Notes: a model not told the origin generated them from the sequence alone. A stretch of 64,000 bases of DNA from Lachnospiraceae bacterium (GCA_024698705.1 JAILQX010000046.1:93798-157797), one strand, 5' to 3'. Numbered from the stretch's first letter, positions 29,250 to 37,966 are shown. Program-made: numbers and translations.

Positions 29250-29921
29250 ATGCAGAAGATCAGGATCAATGAAATGTACACGCTTGAAGAAACCATTGCC
29301 GCGCCGTTATTTGAAGGTGTTACCTATCCCTGGGAGGTTCTTCCGAAGATCAAGGATTTCATAATCGAACTCGGAAATACACTTCCCGAAGACCGCTTTG
29401 AAAAGAGGGGAGAGAACGTATGGATAGCAAAAAGCGCAAAGGTATTTGATTCGGCTTATATAGGCGGACCGTGTATCATAGACGAGGATGCCGAAGTAAG
29501 ACAATGCGCATTTATCAGGGGAAGCGCCATCGTCGGAAAAGGCGCCGTTGTAGGCAATTCGACGGAGCTTAAGAATGTAATACTTTTCAATAAGGTTCAG
29601 GTGCCTCATTATAATTATGTCGGCGACAGTATTCTTGGTTTTAAGTCTCATATGGGAGCCGGTTCCATAACATCAAACGTAAAATCGGACAAGACGCTCG
29701 TCGTAGTTCACAACGATGAAGAGCAGATTGAAACGGGACTTAAGAAATTCGGCGCTATGCTCGCTGATAATGTTGAGGTTGGATGTAACAGTGTTCTCAA
29801 CCCGGGTACTGTCATATGTACGGATACCAATATCTATCCGACAAGCTGTGTGAGAGGAGTGATACCGCCGCACAGCATCTATAAAGACAAGGGAAACATA
29901 GTTATCAAGAGTAAGGAATAA
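29250..29921 (+). CDS. Left-handed beta-helix protein related to GlmU C-terminal domain
   Basis: A 223-aa protein with hexapeptide repeats (VWIAKSAKVF, AYIGGPCIID, RGSAIVGKGAVVGNSTELKN, VEVGCNSVLNPGTVI) forming a left-handed beta-helix. An N-terminal helical region contains WEVLPKIKDFI. It resembles UDP-N-acetylglucosamine pyrophosphorylase-like proteins that lack the uridyltransferase domain, so it may be an acyl- or acetyltransferase; the acceptor is unknown. Start ATG 29250 is chosen over the in-frame TTG at 29232 because GAAGAGG lies just before it. A TATAAT at 29212-29217 may be its -10 box. The GGDEF gene follows after eight bases. Confidence 0.75.
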   Translation: MQKIRINEMYTLEETIAAPLFEGVTYPWEVLPKIKDFIIELGNTLPEDRFEKRGENVWIAKSAKVFDSAYIGGPCIIDEDAEVRQCAFIRGSAIVGKGAVVGNSTELKNVILFNKVQVPHYNYVGDSILGFKSHMGAGSITSNVKSDKTLVVVHNDEEQIETGLKKFGAMLADNVEVGCNSVLNPGTVICTDTNIYPTSCVRGVIPPHSIYKDKGNIVIKSKE

Positions 29922-29929
29922 GGTATTTT

Positions 29930-31357
29930 ATGGAGCAGACATATATATACGATAATACTGAAGAAAACAAGATAGATGAGTTCCTACGCAATCAGAGCAG
30001 CGACATGATCCATGGTATCATGATGTTCAATATAGATGACTTTGCGACAATCAACAATGAACTCGGAATAGAAAAAGGCAATGAGATACTTGATGAGATC
30101 TACGAGCTTGTATGTATGCATCTGCGCGGAACGGATCTGGTCATTAAGCTTCATGGTGATGAATATGTCGTTCTTGTCAAGAATCCGGGCAGCATTACAA
30201 ATATTGAAAAGATCAGTGAAAAAATATTAAAGGCTCTTTCTGAACGTGATTTTAATGGATTTAAAATCACGGCATCCATCGGTGTGAGCGTTTTTCCTTT
30301 CCATGGCAGTGAATACAGGGAACTAAAGGATAAAGCGATCCAGTCCATGGCCAGAGCCAAAGCAAACGGTAAGAACCGTTATCGTATATATGAGTCAGCA
30401 CTTACAAAGACAACATTCAATGATTTCGAGTTTGATAAGTCAAAATATGACGAAGTTCTTGATTATAATCTGCTTGATTCAAGTGAATGGGACAAGTATT
30501 TCAAGGATATATGTCTTCGGATATTCTACAATGAGAAAGATCCTTATTCTGCCATAAATTCTATCATGGAGATATTCTGCCTCTATTACGGATTCGACAG
30601 GGCGTTTGTTATTACCGACAATGAACATCAGCTGTATGATGCAAGTAAGATGTCATTTTCAATACCCGGTTTTGAGATAAACGAATCCCCCGCTTTAGTT
30701 TCTATTAGAAAAGATCTGGTGTTCAGACTTCTTGAAACACACGGTAATTTTGCCGTGATCACCAATCAGGATACGACCGAAGACAGCGAAGTTCTCAGTT
30801 ATCTGAGCGATATGGATCTGGATCAGATTCTTTTCTTTGCGATAGGAGATCATTATAGTTTTACGGGTGGTGTTGTATTTGAGAATTCCAACGAAAACAA
30901 GATAAGTCTGAGTAAAAACGATCTCATTTATCTCAAGGAGCAGATCAATATCATGCTTTCGTATGTATACATCCTTAATGAGATGAACAATCCGAGAGAG
31001 ATCATGTCAAAAGTCATGATGTTTGACGGTATCGATGCCTGCATCTATATCATAGATGCACAGTCGCATATTATCAAATACATGAACAGTAAGGCCTTGG
31101 GCTATGTCGGAGCGGGCGCTATCGGAAATACCTGCCATAAGATATTGAACAATACCGATATCTTCTGTGAGGACTGTCCTTTAAGAGATATGGATCCGGC
31201 AAATTCCAAATCCAATTCCAGATTTGAGTGCTTCAGTTATGCGTCCAGAAAATGGTCAATAAACCTTCTGTCATGGTTATCATGTGTTGACAACAGAAAT
31301 ATGGCATTGCTCATAAGCATCGATATCGATAATTTCTTCGATGAACTTGAAGGATGA
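29930..31357 (+). CDS. GGDEF diguanylate cyclase-like protein with Cys-containing PAS-like C-terminus
   Basis: A 475-aa cytoplasmic protein with the GGDEF domain at the N-terminus (about 25-160). The loop is HGDEY (75-79), close to consensus, with FNIDDFATINNELG before it and ITASIGVSVFP after, so cyclase activity is plausible. The middle has an unassigned, possibly GAF-like region. The C-terminal 110 residues look PAS-like and contain C402-x10-C413-x2-C416, a cluster that could bind metal or sense redox state. GGDEF before the sensor is the reverse of the common order. The ligand is unknown. Confidence 0.8.
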   Translation: MEQTYIYDNTEENKIDEFLRNQSSDMIHGIMMFNIDDFATINNELGIEKGNEILDEIYELVCMHLRGTDLVIKLHGDEYVVLVKNPGSITNIEKISEKILKALSERDFNGFKITASIGVSVFPFHGSEYRELKDKAIQSMARAKANGKNRYRIYESALTKTTFNDFEFDKSKYDEVLDYNLLDSSEWDKYFKDICLRIFYNEKDPYSAINSIMEIFCLYYGFDRAFVITDNEHQLYDASKMSFSIPGFEINESPALVSIRKDLVFRLLETHGNFAVITNQDTTEDSEVLSYLSDMDLDQILFFAIGDHYSFTGGVVFENSNENKISLSKNDLIYLKEQINIMLSYVYILNEMNNPREIMSKVMMFDGIDACIYIIDAQSHIIKYMNSKALGYVGAGAIGNTCHKILNNTDIFCEDCPLRDMDPANSKSNSRFECFSYASRKWSINLLSWLSCVDNRNMALLISIDIDNFFDELEG

Positions 31358-31362
31358 TCGGT

Positions 31363-31391
31363 TTTACAGTATAAACGTTTTATGATATTAT
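31363..31391 (+). promoter_or_regulatory. Promoter of tRNA-Gly
   Basis: TTTACA (31363-31368), a 17-bp spacer and an extended -10 TGATATTAT (TATTAT 31386-31391) lie just before the tRNA. Confidence 0.65.
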
Positions 31392-31399
31392 ATGTCAGT

Positions 31400-31470
31400 G
31401 CAGACATAGTACATCGGTAGTATGTCAGCTTCCCAAGCTGAAGAGGCGGGTTCGATTCCCGTTGTCTGCT
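31400..31470 (+). tRNA. tRNA-Gly (anticodon CCC)
   Basis: A 71-base cloverleaf. The acceptor arms GCAGACA and TGTCTGC pair perfectly. The anticodon stem is TCAGC/GCTGA with loop TTCCCAA (anticodon CCC), and the T-arm is GCGGGTTCGATTCCCGT. The discriminator is T. CCA is not encoded. Confidence 0.95.
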
Positions 31471-31501
31471 TTAATTATTTAACAGATATGGGGAATATAT
31501 T

Positions 31502-32113
31502 ATGAAAAAGCATTTATTGCTTATTGTTGTTCTTGCTTGTTTGCTGATAGGTTGCGGCAATACCGAAAAACTTGATACATATTATGACGGAATGCAGAGT
31601 TTCAACGGCAATGTTCAGATCATAACCGAAACACTCGATCTTATAGATGTCACAAGAGACAGTGCCGCAGATCAGATCACCACACAACTCAATAAGCTTT
31701 TGGAACAGTTCAGAATCATGTCGGAACTTGAAGTGCCGAGACAGTTTGCGGCATGCGAAGAACTCGGAGATGATGCTTATACATATATGCAGGAAGCTGT
31801 ACGTCTGTATAAGGAATGGCTTGCAAATCCCGATAACACTTCTGATGATACACTCGAGATGGCAAAGGAAAATTACGAAAGAGCCATGACGCGAGTCAAT
31901 TATATTTCCATAATCCTGCAGGGCGGTGTTCCCGAAGGAGAGGGAATTACGATAACCGAAGAAGATGCAACGGATTTCTCACCTGTTGTTGATGATTCGT
32001 CAGCAAACGATGCTGTTGAAAATGACGTTTTGCCTGAAACAGAACCGATCGTTGATGACGAAGAATTGCCCGATGATTCAAATCCCGATGAAGTAGATGA
32101 GTTTGCTTATTGA
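31502..32113 (+). CDS. Lipoprotein, unknown
   Basis: A 203-aa secreted lipoprotein with a lipobox LIGC at the end of a short signal peptide. The mature part is helical (about 25-150) and ends in a long acidic, Asp/Glu/Pro-rich tail that is probably disordered. TGGGGAA precedes ATG 31502. It is the only gene between tRNA-Gly and a terminator and may be transcribed from the tRNA promoter. No family recognised. Confidence 0.65.
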   Translation: MKKHLLLIVVLACLLIGCGNTEKLDTYYDGMQSFNGNVQIITETLDLIDVTRDSAADQITTQLNKLLEQFRIMSELEVPRQFAACEELGDDAYTYMQEAVRLYKEWLANPDNTSDDTLEMAKENYERAMTRVNYISIILQGGVPEGEGITITEEDATDFSPVVDDSSANDAVENDVLPETEPIVDDEELPDDSNPDEVDEFAY

Positions 32114-32139
32114 TAAAGTCATATAATATTTTGAATTAT

Positions 32140-32165
32140 AAGCACAGGCATTGTCTGTGCTTTTA
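32140..32165 (+). terminator. Terminator before metH
   Basis: Stem AAGCACAG (32140-32147) and CTGTGCTT (32155-32162) with a short loop and a T run. It lies 22 bases before the metH start. A TATAAT at 32122-32127 upstream lacks a good -35. Confidence 0.65.
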
Positions 32166-32186
32166 ATAAATATAAAGGAAAGTTTT

Positions 32187-34643
32187 ATGACCAAACAGGA
32201 ATTCAGAGAGTTAGCCGAAAGCAGAATATTGATTCTCGACGGAGGTATGGGATCCTGCCTTATAAAGGAAGGTATGCCTCAGGGAGTTTGTCCCGAGAAA
32301 TGGATGATCGATCATGAGGACATCCAGTTCAGGATACAGTCTGCGTATGCAAAATCCGGAGCAGATATTCTGTATGCTCCGACATTTACAGCAAACAGGC
32401 CCAAGCTTGCCGAGCACGGACTTGAGAATGAACTCGAAGAGATTAACATCGGCTTGGTTAAAAACGCAAGGAAAGCTGCCGAAAGCGCGGATCATAAGGT
32501 ATATGTAGCCGGTGATCTTACTATGACAGGGATCATGTTAAAACCCATGGGGCCTATGGATTTCGAAGAACTCGTGGATATATATAAGGAGCAGGTGGCC
32601 GCATTGTTAAAGGGCGGAGTGGATCTCTTTATCGTAGAGACCATGATGAGTCTTCAGGAGACAAGAGCCTGTGTTATAGCGATAAAGGAATCTTGCGATC
32701 TGCCGATCATGGCGACACTCACATTTGAATCAGACGGAAAAACGCTTATGGGTTCGGATGCAGTTACCTGTGCAGTAACTCTGGAAAGCCTTGGAGTGGA
32801 TGCAGTAGGTACGAACTGTTCGACCGGACCTCTGGATATGGCTGTAAATGTTAAGGCCATGAGAGAAAAAGTCAATATCCCCGTTATAGCCAAGCCTAAT
32901 GCGGGCATACCCAGACTCGATGAAAACGGAAAGACTGTGTATGACAACACGCCTGCCAAATTTGCCGAAGAGATGCAGAGTATCATAGATTCCGGAGCCG
33001 GGATAATAGGAGGCTGCTGCGGTACGGATCCCGATTATATAAAGGCTGTATATGAAAAGCATTTTATAAGAAATGATAAGGGATTTGACAAAGATCCGCA
33101 GGCGCATTTTCTGACCAGTGAAAGAAAAACGGTTGAATTTACTCTGGATGATGCATTCATGATAGTAGGAGAAAGGATCAATCCTACCGGGAAAAAAGCT
33201 TTCCAGGCGGAACTTAAGGAAGGTAATATAGAAAGAGCCATGGAATTCGCCACACAACAGGAAAACAACGGAGCTTCGCTCCTTGATGTAAACCTGGGAA
33301 TGGGCGGAGTCGATGAAAAAGTCCTTATGCTCAGGACCATAGAAGAACTTGCTATGGTCACCAATCTGCCTTTGTGTATTGATTCTTCACATGTGGACAT
33401 AATAGAAGCGGCACTAAGACGTTATCCGGGCCGGGCACTGATCAATTCGATCTCCGGAGAGACGATAAAGACCGAGCCTTTGCTCGCGATCGCAAAAAAA
33501 TACGGAGCAATGTTCATACTGCTTCCACTTTCGGACAAAGGTCTTCCGGAATGTCTCGAAGAAAAGATAGAGATAATCGACCGTATAAGCAACCGTGCGC
33601 TTGAACTTGGATTTTCAAAAAATGATATAGTCGTCGATGGACTCGTTGCAACAGTCGGTGCCAATAAAAATGCGGCTATTGAAACACTTGAAACCATAAA
33701 ATACTGTTATGATAACGGATTTGCCACAACCTGCGGACTTTCCAACATTTCATTCGGTCTGCCGCAGAGGGGATATATAAATGCAGCATTTTTGAGCATG
33801 GCCATATCAAAAGGCCTTACTATGGCAATATCGAATCCCAATCAGAACCTTTTAATGAGCACCGCTTTGGCAGCGAATCTTCTGAGAAATAAAGAAAACG
33901 CAGACATCCTCTATATAGAAAAGATGAATGAACTTACCGAAGCGGGAGTTGATTCCACCGGTTCTTCTTCGGTCACAAAAGTCGAAAAAAAAAATGAATC
34001 TGCCGAACTGACACCGGCAGATATATTGAAAAATACAGTCCTTAAAGGCAAGAAGACGGGTGTGGAGACGGCGACGATGGATGTATATAACACAGGTATG
34101 TCGCCGCAGGATATCTTAAACGATATATTGATCCCGGCGATAAATGAAGTCGGAGCATTATTTGAAAAAGGAAAATATTTCCTTCCCCAGCTTATCTCGA
34201 GTGCGGAGACCATGAAAAATTCCATCGAGATACTGGAACCTTATATGGCTGAAACCGATGACGGAGGAGAAAAACCGACGATAGTGATCGCCACTGTTGA
34301 AGGTGACATTCATGATATTGGCAAGAATCTTGTGGCGCTGATGTTAAAGAATTACGGCTTCAATGTTATAGATCTCGGAAAAGATGTTCCGAAGGAGACC
34401 ATAGTCGACGAAGCGGTCAAACATAAGGCAGATATAATAGCACTATCGGCCCTTATGACCACAACGATGAAACAGATGGATGAAGTGGTCAAACTTGTAA
34501 AAGAACGAGGACTTAATGCCAGAGTCGTCATAGGCGGTGCGGTTACGAGCGAAAGCTACGCCGAAGAGATAAATGCCGACGGTTACAGCAAGGATGCCTC
34601 AGAAGCTGTCAAACTGTGCCAGAAGCTCTTAAATATGTTTTAG
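32187..34643 (+). CDS. metH: B12-dependent methionine synthase lacking the reactivation domain
   Basis: Transfers a methyl group from methyltetrahydrofolate to homocysteine through cobalamin. Domains in 818 aa: homocysteine S-methyltransferase (about 1-290; zinc ligands in GTNCSTGP and GGCCGTD), pterin-binding (about 315-580; VGERINPTG), B12 cap (about 635-690) and B12-binding (about 700-818; EGDIHDIGKN with the cobalt-coordinating His). The SAM-dependent reactivation domain of E. coli MetH is absent, as in many anaerobes, so a separate activator is expected. ATG 32187 follows AAGGAAAG; the frame is open further upstream to 32151. Confidence 0.93.
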   Translation: MTKQEFRELAESRILILDGGMGSCLIKEGMPQGVCPEKWMIDHEDIQFRIQSAYAKSGADILYAPTFTANRPKLAEHGLENELEEINIGLVKNARKAAESADHKVYVAGDLTMTGIMLKPMGPMDFEELVDIYKEQVAALLKGGVDLFIVETMMSLQETRACVIAIKESCDLPIMATLTFESDGKTLMGSDAVTCAVTLESLGVDAVGTNCSTGPLDMAVNVKAMREKVNIPVIAKPNAGIPRLDENGKTVYDNTPAKFAEEMQSIIDSGAGIIGGCCGTDPDYIKAVYEKHFIRNDKGFDKDPQAHFLTSERKTVEFTLDDAFMIVGERINPTGKKAFQAELKEGNIERAMEFATQQENNGASLLDVNLGMGGVDEKVLMLRTIEELAMVTNLPLCIDSSHVDIIEAALRRYPGRALINSISGETIKTEPLLAIAKKYGAMFILLPLSDKGLPECLEEKIEIIDRISNRALELGFSKNDIVVDGLVATVGANKNAAIETLETIKYCYDNGFATTCGLSNISFGLPQRGYINAAFLSMAISKGLTMAISNPNQNLLMSTALAANLLRNKENADILYIEKMNELTEAGVDSTGSSSVTKVEKKNESAELTPADILKNTVLKGKKTGVETATMDVYNTGMSPQDILNDILIPAINEVGALFEKGKYFLPQLISSAETMKNSIEILEPYMAETDDGGEKPTIVIATVEGDIHDIGKNLVALMLKNYGFNVIDLGKDVPKETIVDEAVKHKADIIALSALMTTTMKQMDEVVKLVKERGLNARVVIGGAVTSESYAEEINADGYSKDASEAVKLCQKLLNMF

Positions 34644-34670
34644 ATTCCAAGAAAACGGAAAGGGGATAAT

Positions 34671-35108
34671 ATGGAAGAGAAGAACAATGAATTACTGGAT
34701 TACGTGAAAGAGATCAGAGACCTTAACAAAAAGAGAGTTTTCTGGGAAAGGATCGAAGTGTTCCTCCTTGCGGTATTTGTCGTGGCTGTCCTCTCACTGG
34801 TGCCCCTGATCATAAAAACTCTCAATACAGCGACCGAAGCGATGGAAAGCGCAACAGAAACACTTGAGATGGCCGGAAAGACCATAGGCAAAGCCGACAG
34901 TATCATGGACGACTTAAGCGGCACCATAGCTTCGATGGAAACCGCCATCGATTCCGTAACGGCGCTTGTTGATGACAGTTCGGATAAGATCGTAAATGCG
35001 TTTGATAATATTAATTCTATCGATTTCGAAGGCCTTAATGATGCCATAACGGATCTGGGCAATGTCGTGGAACCGTTAAGCAATTTCTTCGGTAAATTCA
35101 AATATTAG
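34671..35108 (+). CDS. Single-pass membrane protein with long helical domain, unknown
   Basis: A 145-aa protein with an N-terminal basic coiled region, one membrane segment (about 30-50), and then an almost fully helical stretch rich in Ala, Thr, Ser and Ile (for example TATEAMESATETLEMAGKTI). This resembles a chemoreceptor-like or DUF948-like coiled coil. AAAGGGGATAAT precedes its ATG. It stands 27 bases after metH and may be its operon partner, though no functional link is evident. Confidence 0.65.
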   Translation: MEEKNNELLDYVKEIRDLNKKRVFWERIEVFLLAVFVVAVLSLVPLIIKTLNTATEAMESATETLEMAGKTIGKADSIMDDLSGTIASMETAIDSVTALVDDSSDKIVNAFDNINSIDFEGLNDAITDLGNVVEPLSNFFGKFKY

Positions 35109-35137
35109 TTTACATAACAGGAATTAATGTGTATACT
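35109..35137 (+). promoter_or_regulatory. Sigma-A promoter of ilvB2
   Basis: TTTACA (35109-35114), a 17-bp spacer and TATACT (35132-35137), starting one base after the preceding stop codon. ilvB2 begins 37 bases further on. Confidence 0.6.
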
Positions 35138-35174
35138 TAGATTCTGAGATCAATTTTAAGTGGAGATTATAATA

Positions 35175-36791
35175 ATGACCGGTGCAGATATTATGGTAAA
35201 ATGCCTTGAAAAAGAAGGCGTTAAGGATATATTCGGTTATCCCGGAGTTGCCATAGCTCCGTTTTACGAGTCGGTAAGGGCAAGTAAGATCAATGCAGTA
35301 CTCGTAAGGACCGAACAGAGCGCAGCCCATGCGGCCAGCGGATATACGAGGATTAATAAGGAGATACCGGGTGTATGCGCCGTAACGAGCGGACCCGGGG
35401 CAACAAATCTAATTACGGGTATAGCTACAGCATTTGCTGACAGCATTCCGCTAATATGTATCACCGGACAGGTAAAGAGTGAGCTTATGGGTGGCGATGT
35501 ATTTCAGGAGGCCGATATAACGGGAGCCTGCGAATCATTTGTCAAATATTCTTATCTCATAAGGGATGTTGATGATATACCGAGAGTATTCAAGGAAGCC
35601 TTCCATGTGGCCAATACCGGAAGAAAAGGTCCCGTGTTAATTGATGTACCGATAGATATCCAGCAGGCTGATGTCAGACGTTTCAATTATCCCGACGAGG
35701 TCAATATGAGGACTTATAAGCCAACAGTTAAAGGTAATATGGTCCAGATCAATAAGGTCATAAGTGAACTTGAAAAAGCCAAAAGACCGCTCATATATGC
35801 CGGTGGCGGCGTACTTCTTTCAGATGCGGGTGATAAACTGGAAGAATTTGCTGCAAAGCATAACATTCCCGTAGTATCGACAATGATGGGGATCGGTGTT
35901 ATCCCTACGGAACATCCTCTGTATTTCGGTATGGTCGGAAACAACGGTAAAGCTTACGCGAACAGGGCTGTTGCAGAATGCGATGTGCTCATTGTGGTTG
36001 GAGCGAGAGTAGCAGACAGAGCAGTAAACCAGCCCGATCTCATCACCAAGGACAAGGTAATGATCCATATTGACGTGGATCCCGCCGAAATAGGTAAAAA
36101 TGCGGGGCCTTCAATACCTCTTGTAGGTGATGCAAGCTATATATTCGATGATCTGCTCGTTAAAGATTATGAAGCCGATTACGGCGAATGGATAGAGATC
36201 CTTGACGGATACAGGGAAAGACTCAGGGAAAAAGAAAAGGAATCCAAAGATTATGTTGATGCTCCCGCATTCATTAGAGCGCTTTCCAAGTCAATGAAGG
36301 ATGATTCGGTTTATGTGGCTGATGTGGGTCAGAACCAGATGTGGTCATGTGCAAATGTGATCATTAGGGATGGAAGATTCCTGACAACAGGCGGTATGGG
36401 TACGATGGGATACTCAATTCCGGCTGCCATGGGAGCAAAACTTGCTGATAAGAGCAGGCAGGTCGTTGCCGTATGCGGTGACGGTTCGTTTCAGATGAGC
36501 ATGTGTGAGCTCGCCACGATAAGGCAGAATAAGCTTCCGGTAAAAATAATCGTATTTAATAACGGATATCTTGGTCTTGTAAGACAGTTCCAGCATTTTA
36601 ATTATGCTGGTAATTATTCCGTTGTCGACCTTAGCGGAAATCCGGATCTTGAAAAGCTGTCGTCTGCATATGACATACCTTTCATAAGGGTTCATAACAA
36701 CACCGAGGTTGACGATGCAATAAAGAAGTTCCTGAAGAACGATGAAGCATATCTCATGGAATGTATCATCGATCCGATGGCGGTTGTGTAG
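35175..36791 (+). CDS. ilvB: Acetolactate synthase-like large subunit (copy 2) with altered specificity residue
   Basis: A second ThDP enzyme of the acetohydroxyacid synthase group, 538 aa. It keeps the catalytic Glu (RTEQSAAHAASGYTR), the FAD/ThDP core and GDGSF...NN. In the motif that reads LGMVRQWQ in copy 1, this protein has LGLVRQFQ. The conserved Trp (W574 in plant AHAS), which controls preference for 2-ketobutyrate and binds herbicides, is Phe-472. The usual C-terminal tail after the last strand is also missing. Start ATG 35175 follows GTGGAGAT; GTG 35160 is also in frame. It is followed by an ilvN homologue, so AHAS is most likely, but substrate preference may differ. Confidence 0.88.
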   Translation: MTGADIMVKCLEKEGVKDIFGYPGVAIAPFYESVRASKINAVLVRTEQSAAHAASGYTRINKEIPGVCAVTSGPGATNLITGIATAFADSIPLICITGQVKSELMGGDVFQEADITGACESFVKYSYLIRDVDDIPRVFKEAFHVANTGRKGPVLIDVPIDIQQADVRRFNYPDEVNMRTYKPTVKGNMVQINKVISELEKAKRPLIYAGGGVLLSDAGDKLEEFAAKHNIPVVSTMMGIGVIPTEHPLYFGMVGNNGKAYANRAVAECDVLIVVGARVADRAVNQPDLITKDKVMIHIDVDPAEIGKNAGPSIPLVGDASYIFDDLLVKDYEADYGEWIEILDGYRERLREKEKESKDYVDAPAFIRALSKSMKDDSVYVADVGQNQMWSCANVIIRDGRFLTTGGMGTMGYSIPAAMGAKLADKSRQVVAVCGDGSFQMSMCELATIRQNKLPVKIIVFNNGYLGLVRQFQHFNYAGNYSVVDLSGNPDLEKLSSAYDIPFIRVHNNTEVDDAIKKFLKNDEAYLMECIIDPMAVV

Positions 36792-36803
36792 GAGGTTGAT
36801 GTC

Positions 36804-37286
36804 ATGAAAAGAATTTATTCGGTTCTTGTGGAAAACAGATCCGGGGTGCTTTCGAAGGTTGCCGGCCTTTTCAGCAGAAGATGCTTCAACATCGACAGTC
36901 TTGCCGTCGGAGAGACCAATGACCCTCATGTATCATGCATGACGATAGTCAGCAGCGGAGACAAGAGAACGATAGAACAGATTGAGAAACAGCTTAACAA
37001 AAAACTTGATGTTATCAAGGTAAAGACCTTCGAAGAGAATGCGAGCATAAGCAGGGAACTGATGCTCATAAAGGTTAAATACAACAAGAACAACCGTCGT
37101 GATGTCATGGAAAACTGCGATATCATGGGAGCGAGCATTGTTGATATGAGTAAGACACATATGATCATACAGATGTGTGATACTCCTGAGAGAACATCGC
37201 TTTTCATCAATATGTTAAACGGTGTGAGCATTGTCGAGGTGGCACGTACCGGCTGCCTTGCACTTCAAAAATGTTCGGAAGAATGA
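36804..37286 (+). CDS. ilvN: Acetolactate synthase regulatory subunit (copy 1)
   Basis: A 160-aa regulatory partner of AHAS. It has an N-terminal ACT domain (about 1-80; VENRSGVLSKVAGLFSRRCF) for valine binding and a C-terminal ALS_ss_C-like domain. The second domain is diverged (MIIQMCDTPERTSLF in place of the usual E-x-T-G-x-x-x-K pattern). It lies 12 bases after ilvB2, so the two likely form a complex. A strong terminator follows. Confidence 0.88.
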   Translation: MKRIYSVLVENRSGVLSKVAGLFSRRCFNIDSLAVGETNDPHVSCMTIVSSGDKRTIEQIEKQLNKKLDVIKVKTFEENASISRELMLIKVKYNKNNRRDVMENCDIMGASIVDMSKTHMIIQMCDTPERTSLFINMLNGVSIVEVARTGCLALQKCSEE

Positions 37287-37291
37287 TGATA

Positions 37292-37341
37292 ACCCTCATT
37301 TTTAATGGTATATCGCCATATAAAAATGAGGGTATTTTTTT
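37292..37341 (+). terminator. Terminator between the two ilvN genes
   Basis: A perfect 13-bp stem, ACCCTCATTTTTA (37292-37304) and TAAAAATGAGGGT (37321-37333), with a smaller ATGG/CCAT stem inside the loop and a T run after it. It closes ilvB2-ilvN and separates it from the second ilvN. Confidence 0.85.
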
Positions 37342-37393
37342 GCTTTTTACATGAATTTAATGCATTTATGGTATAAGTTTGTGTCATGTAATT

Positions 37394-37426
37394 TGCGTTG
37401 ACAACGCATAAAATGGTTTATATAAT
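37394..37426 (+). promoter_or_regulatory. Consensus sigma-A promoter of ilvN2 with palindrome over -35
   Basis: A perfect TTGACA (37398-37403), a 17-bp spacer and a perfect TATAAT (37421-37426). A palindrome TGCGTT-GAC-AACGCA (37394-37408) is centred on the -35 box, as expected for a repressor operator. The leader to the ATG is short, so no riboswitch fits. Confidence 0.8.
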
Positions 37427-37456
37427 GGGAAAAGAGCGATTTGAAAGGGTAAAGAC

Positions 37457-37963
37457 ATGAAGAGAAAGGTTTTTCAGTTACTTGTTGAGAATACTTCCGG
37501 AGTGCTCAGCAGGATCTCCGGTCTGTTTTCAAGAAGAGGATACAATATAGAATCGATCACGGCCGGTGAGACCGCAGATCCCAAGATCACAAGGATCACG
37601 ATCGTATGTAACGGTGATGATGAGATACTCGATCAGATAGAAAAACAGGTTGCAAAGCTTGTCGATGTCTGCGATATAAAGGAACTCAAGCCCGAACAAA
37701 GTGTATACAGAGAACTCGCACTCATTAAGGTAAGAGCCGACGCAAAGAGCAGGGAAAGCCTTATCAGTCTTACAAGCGTTTTCCGAGCCAATATAATCGA
37801 TGTTTCCGCAGAAGGTCTTATCATAGAGATGACCGGCGGACAGGATAAGATAGAAGCGTTCTTAAGGCTCCTTTCGGATTATGAGATACTCGAGCTTGCG
37901 AGAACGGGTATTGCCGGACTTAGAAGAGGAACGGATGATATAGTTTATCCGAAAGTTGATTAG
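37457..37963 (+). CDS. ilvN: Acetolactate synthase regulatory subunit (copy 2)
   Basis: A 168-aa IlvN/IlvH protein closer to the family consensus than copy 1. It has an ACT domain with LVENTSGVLSRISGLFSRRG and a complete C-terminal domain with GLIIEMTGGQDKIEAFLRLL and LARTGIAGLRRG. It has its own consensus promoter after a terminator and precedes ilvC. It may pair with ilvB copy 1, which has no neighbour subunit, or with either copy. GAAAGGG precedes the ATG. Confidence 0.92.
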   Translation: MKRKVFQLLVENTSGVLSRISGLFSRRGYNIESITAGETADPKITRITIVCNGDDEILDQIEKQVAKLVDVCDIKELKPEQSVYRELALIKVRADAKSRESLISLTSVFRANIIDVSAEGLIIEMTGGQDKIEAFLRLLSDYEILELARTGIAGLRRGTDDIVYPKVD

Positions 37964-37966
37964 TAT

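Noticed and set aside
32114..32186. SAM (S-box) riboswitch before metH
   Set aside because: The 73-base gap holds only a simple terminator hairpin and lacks the S-box core.
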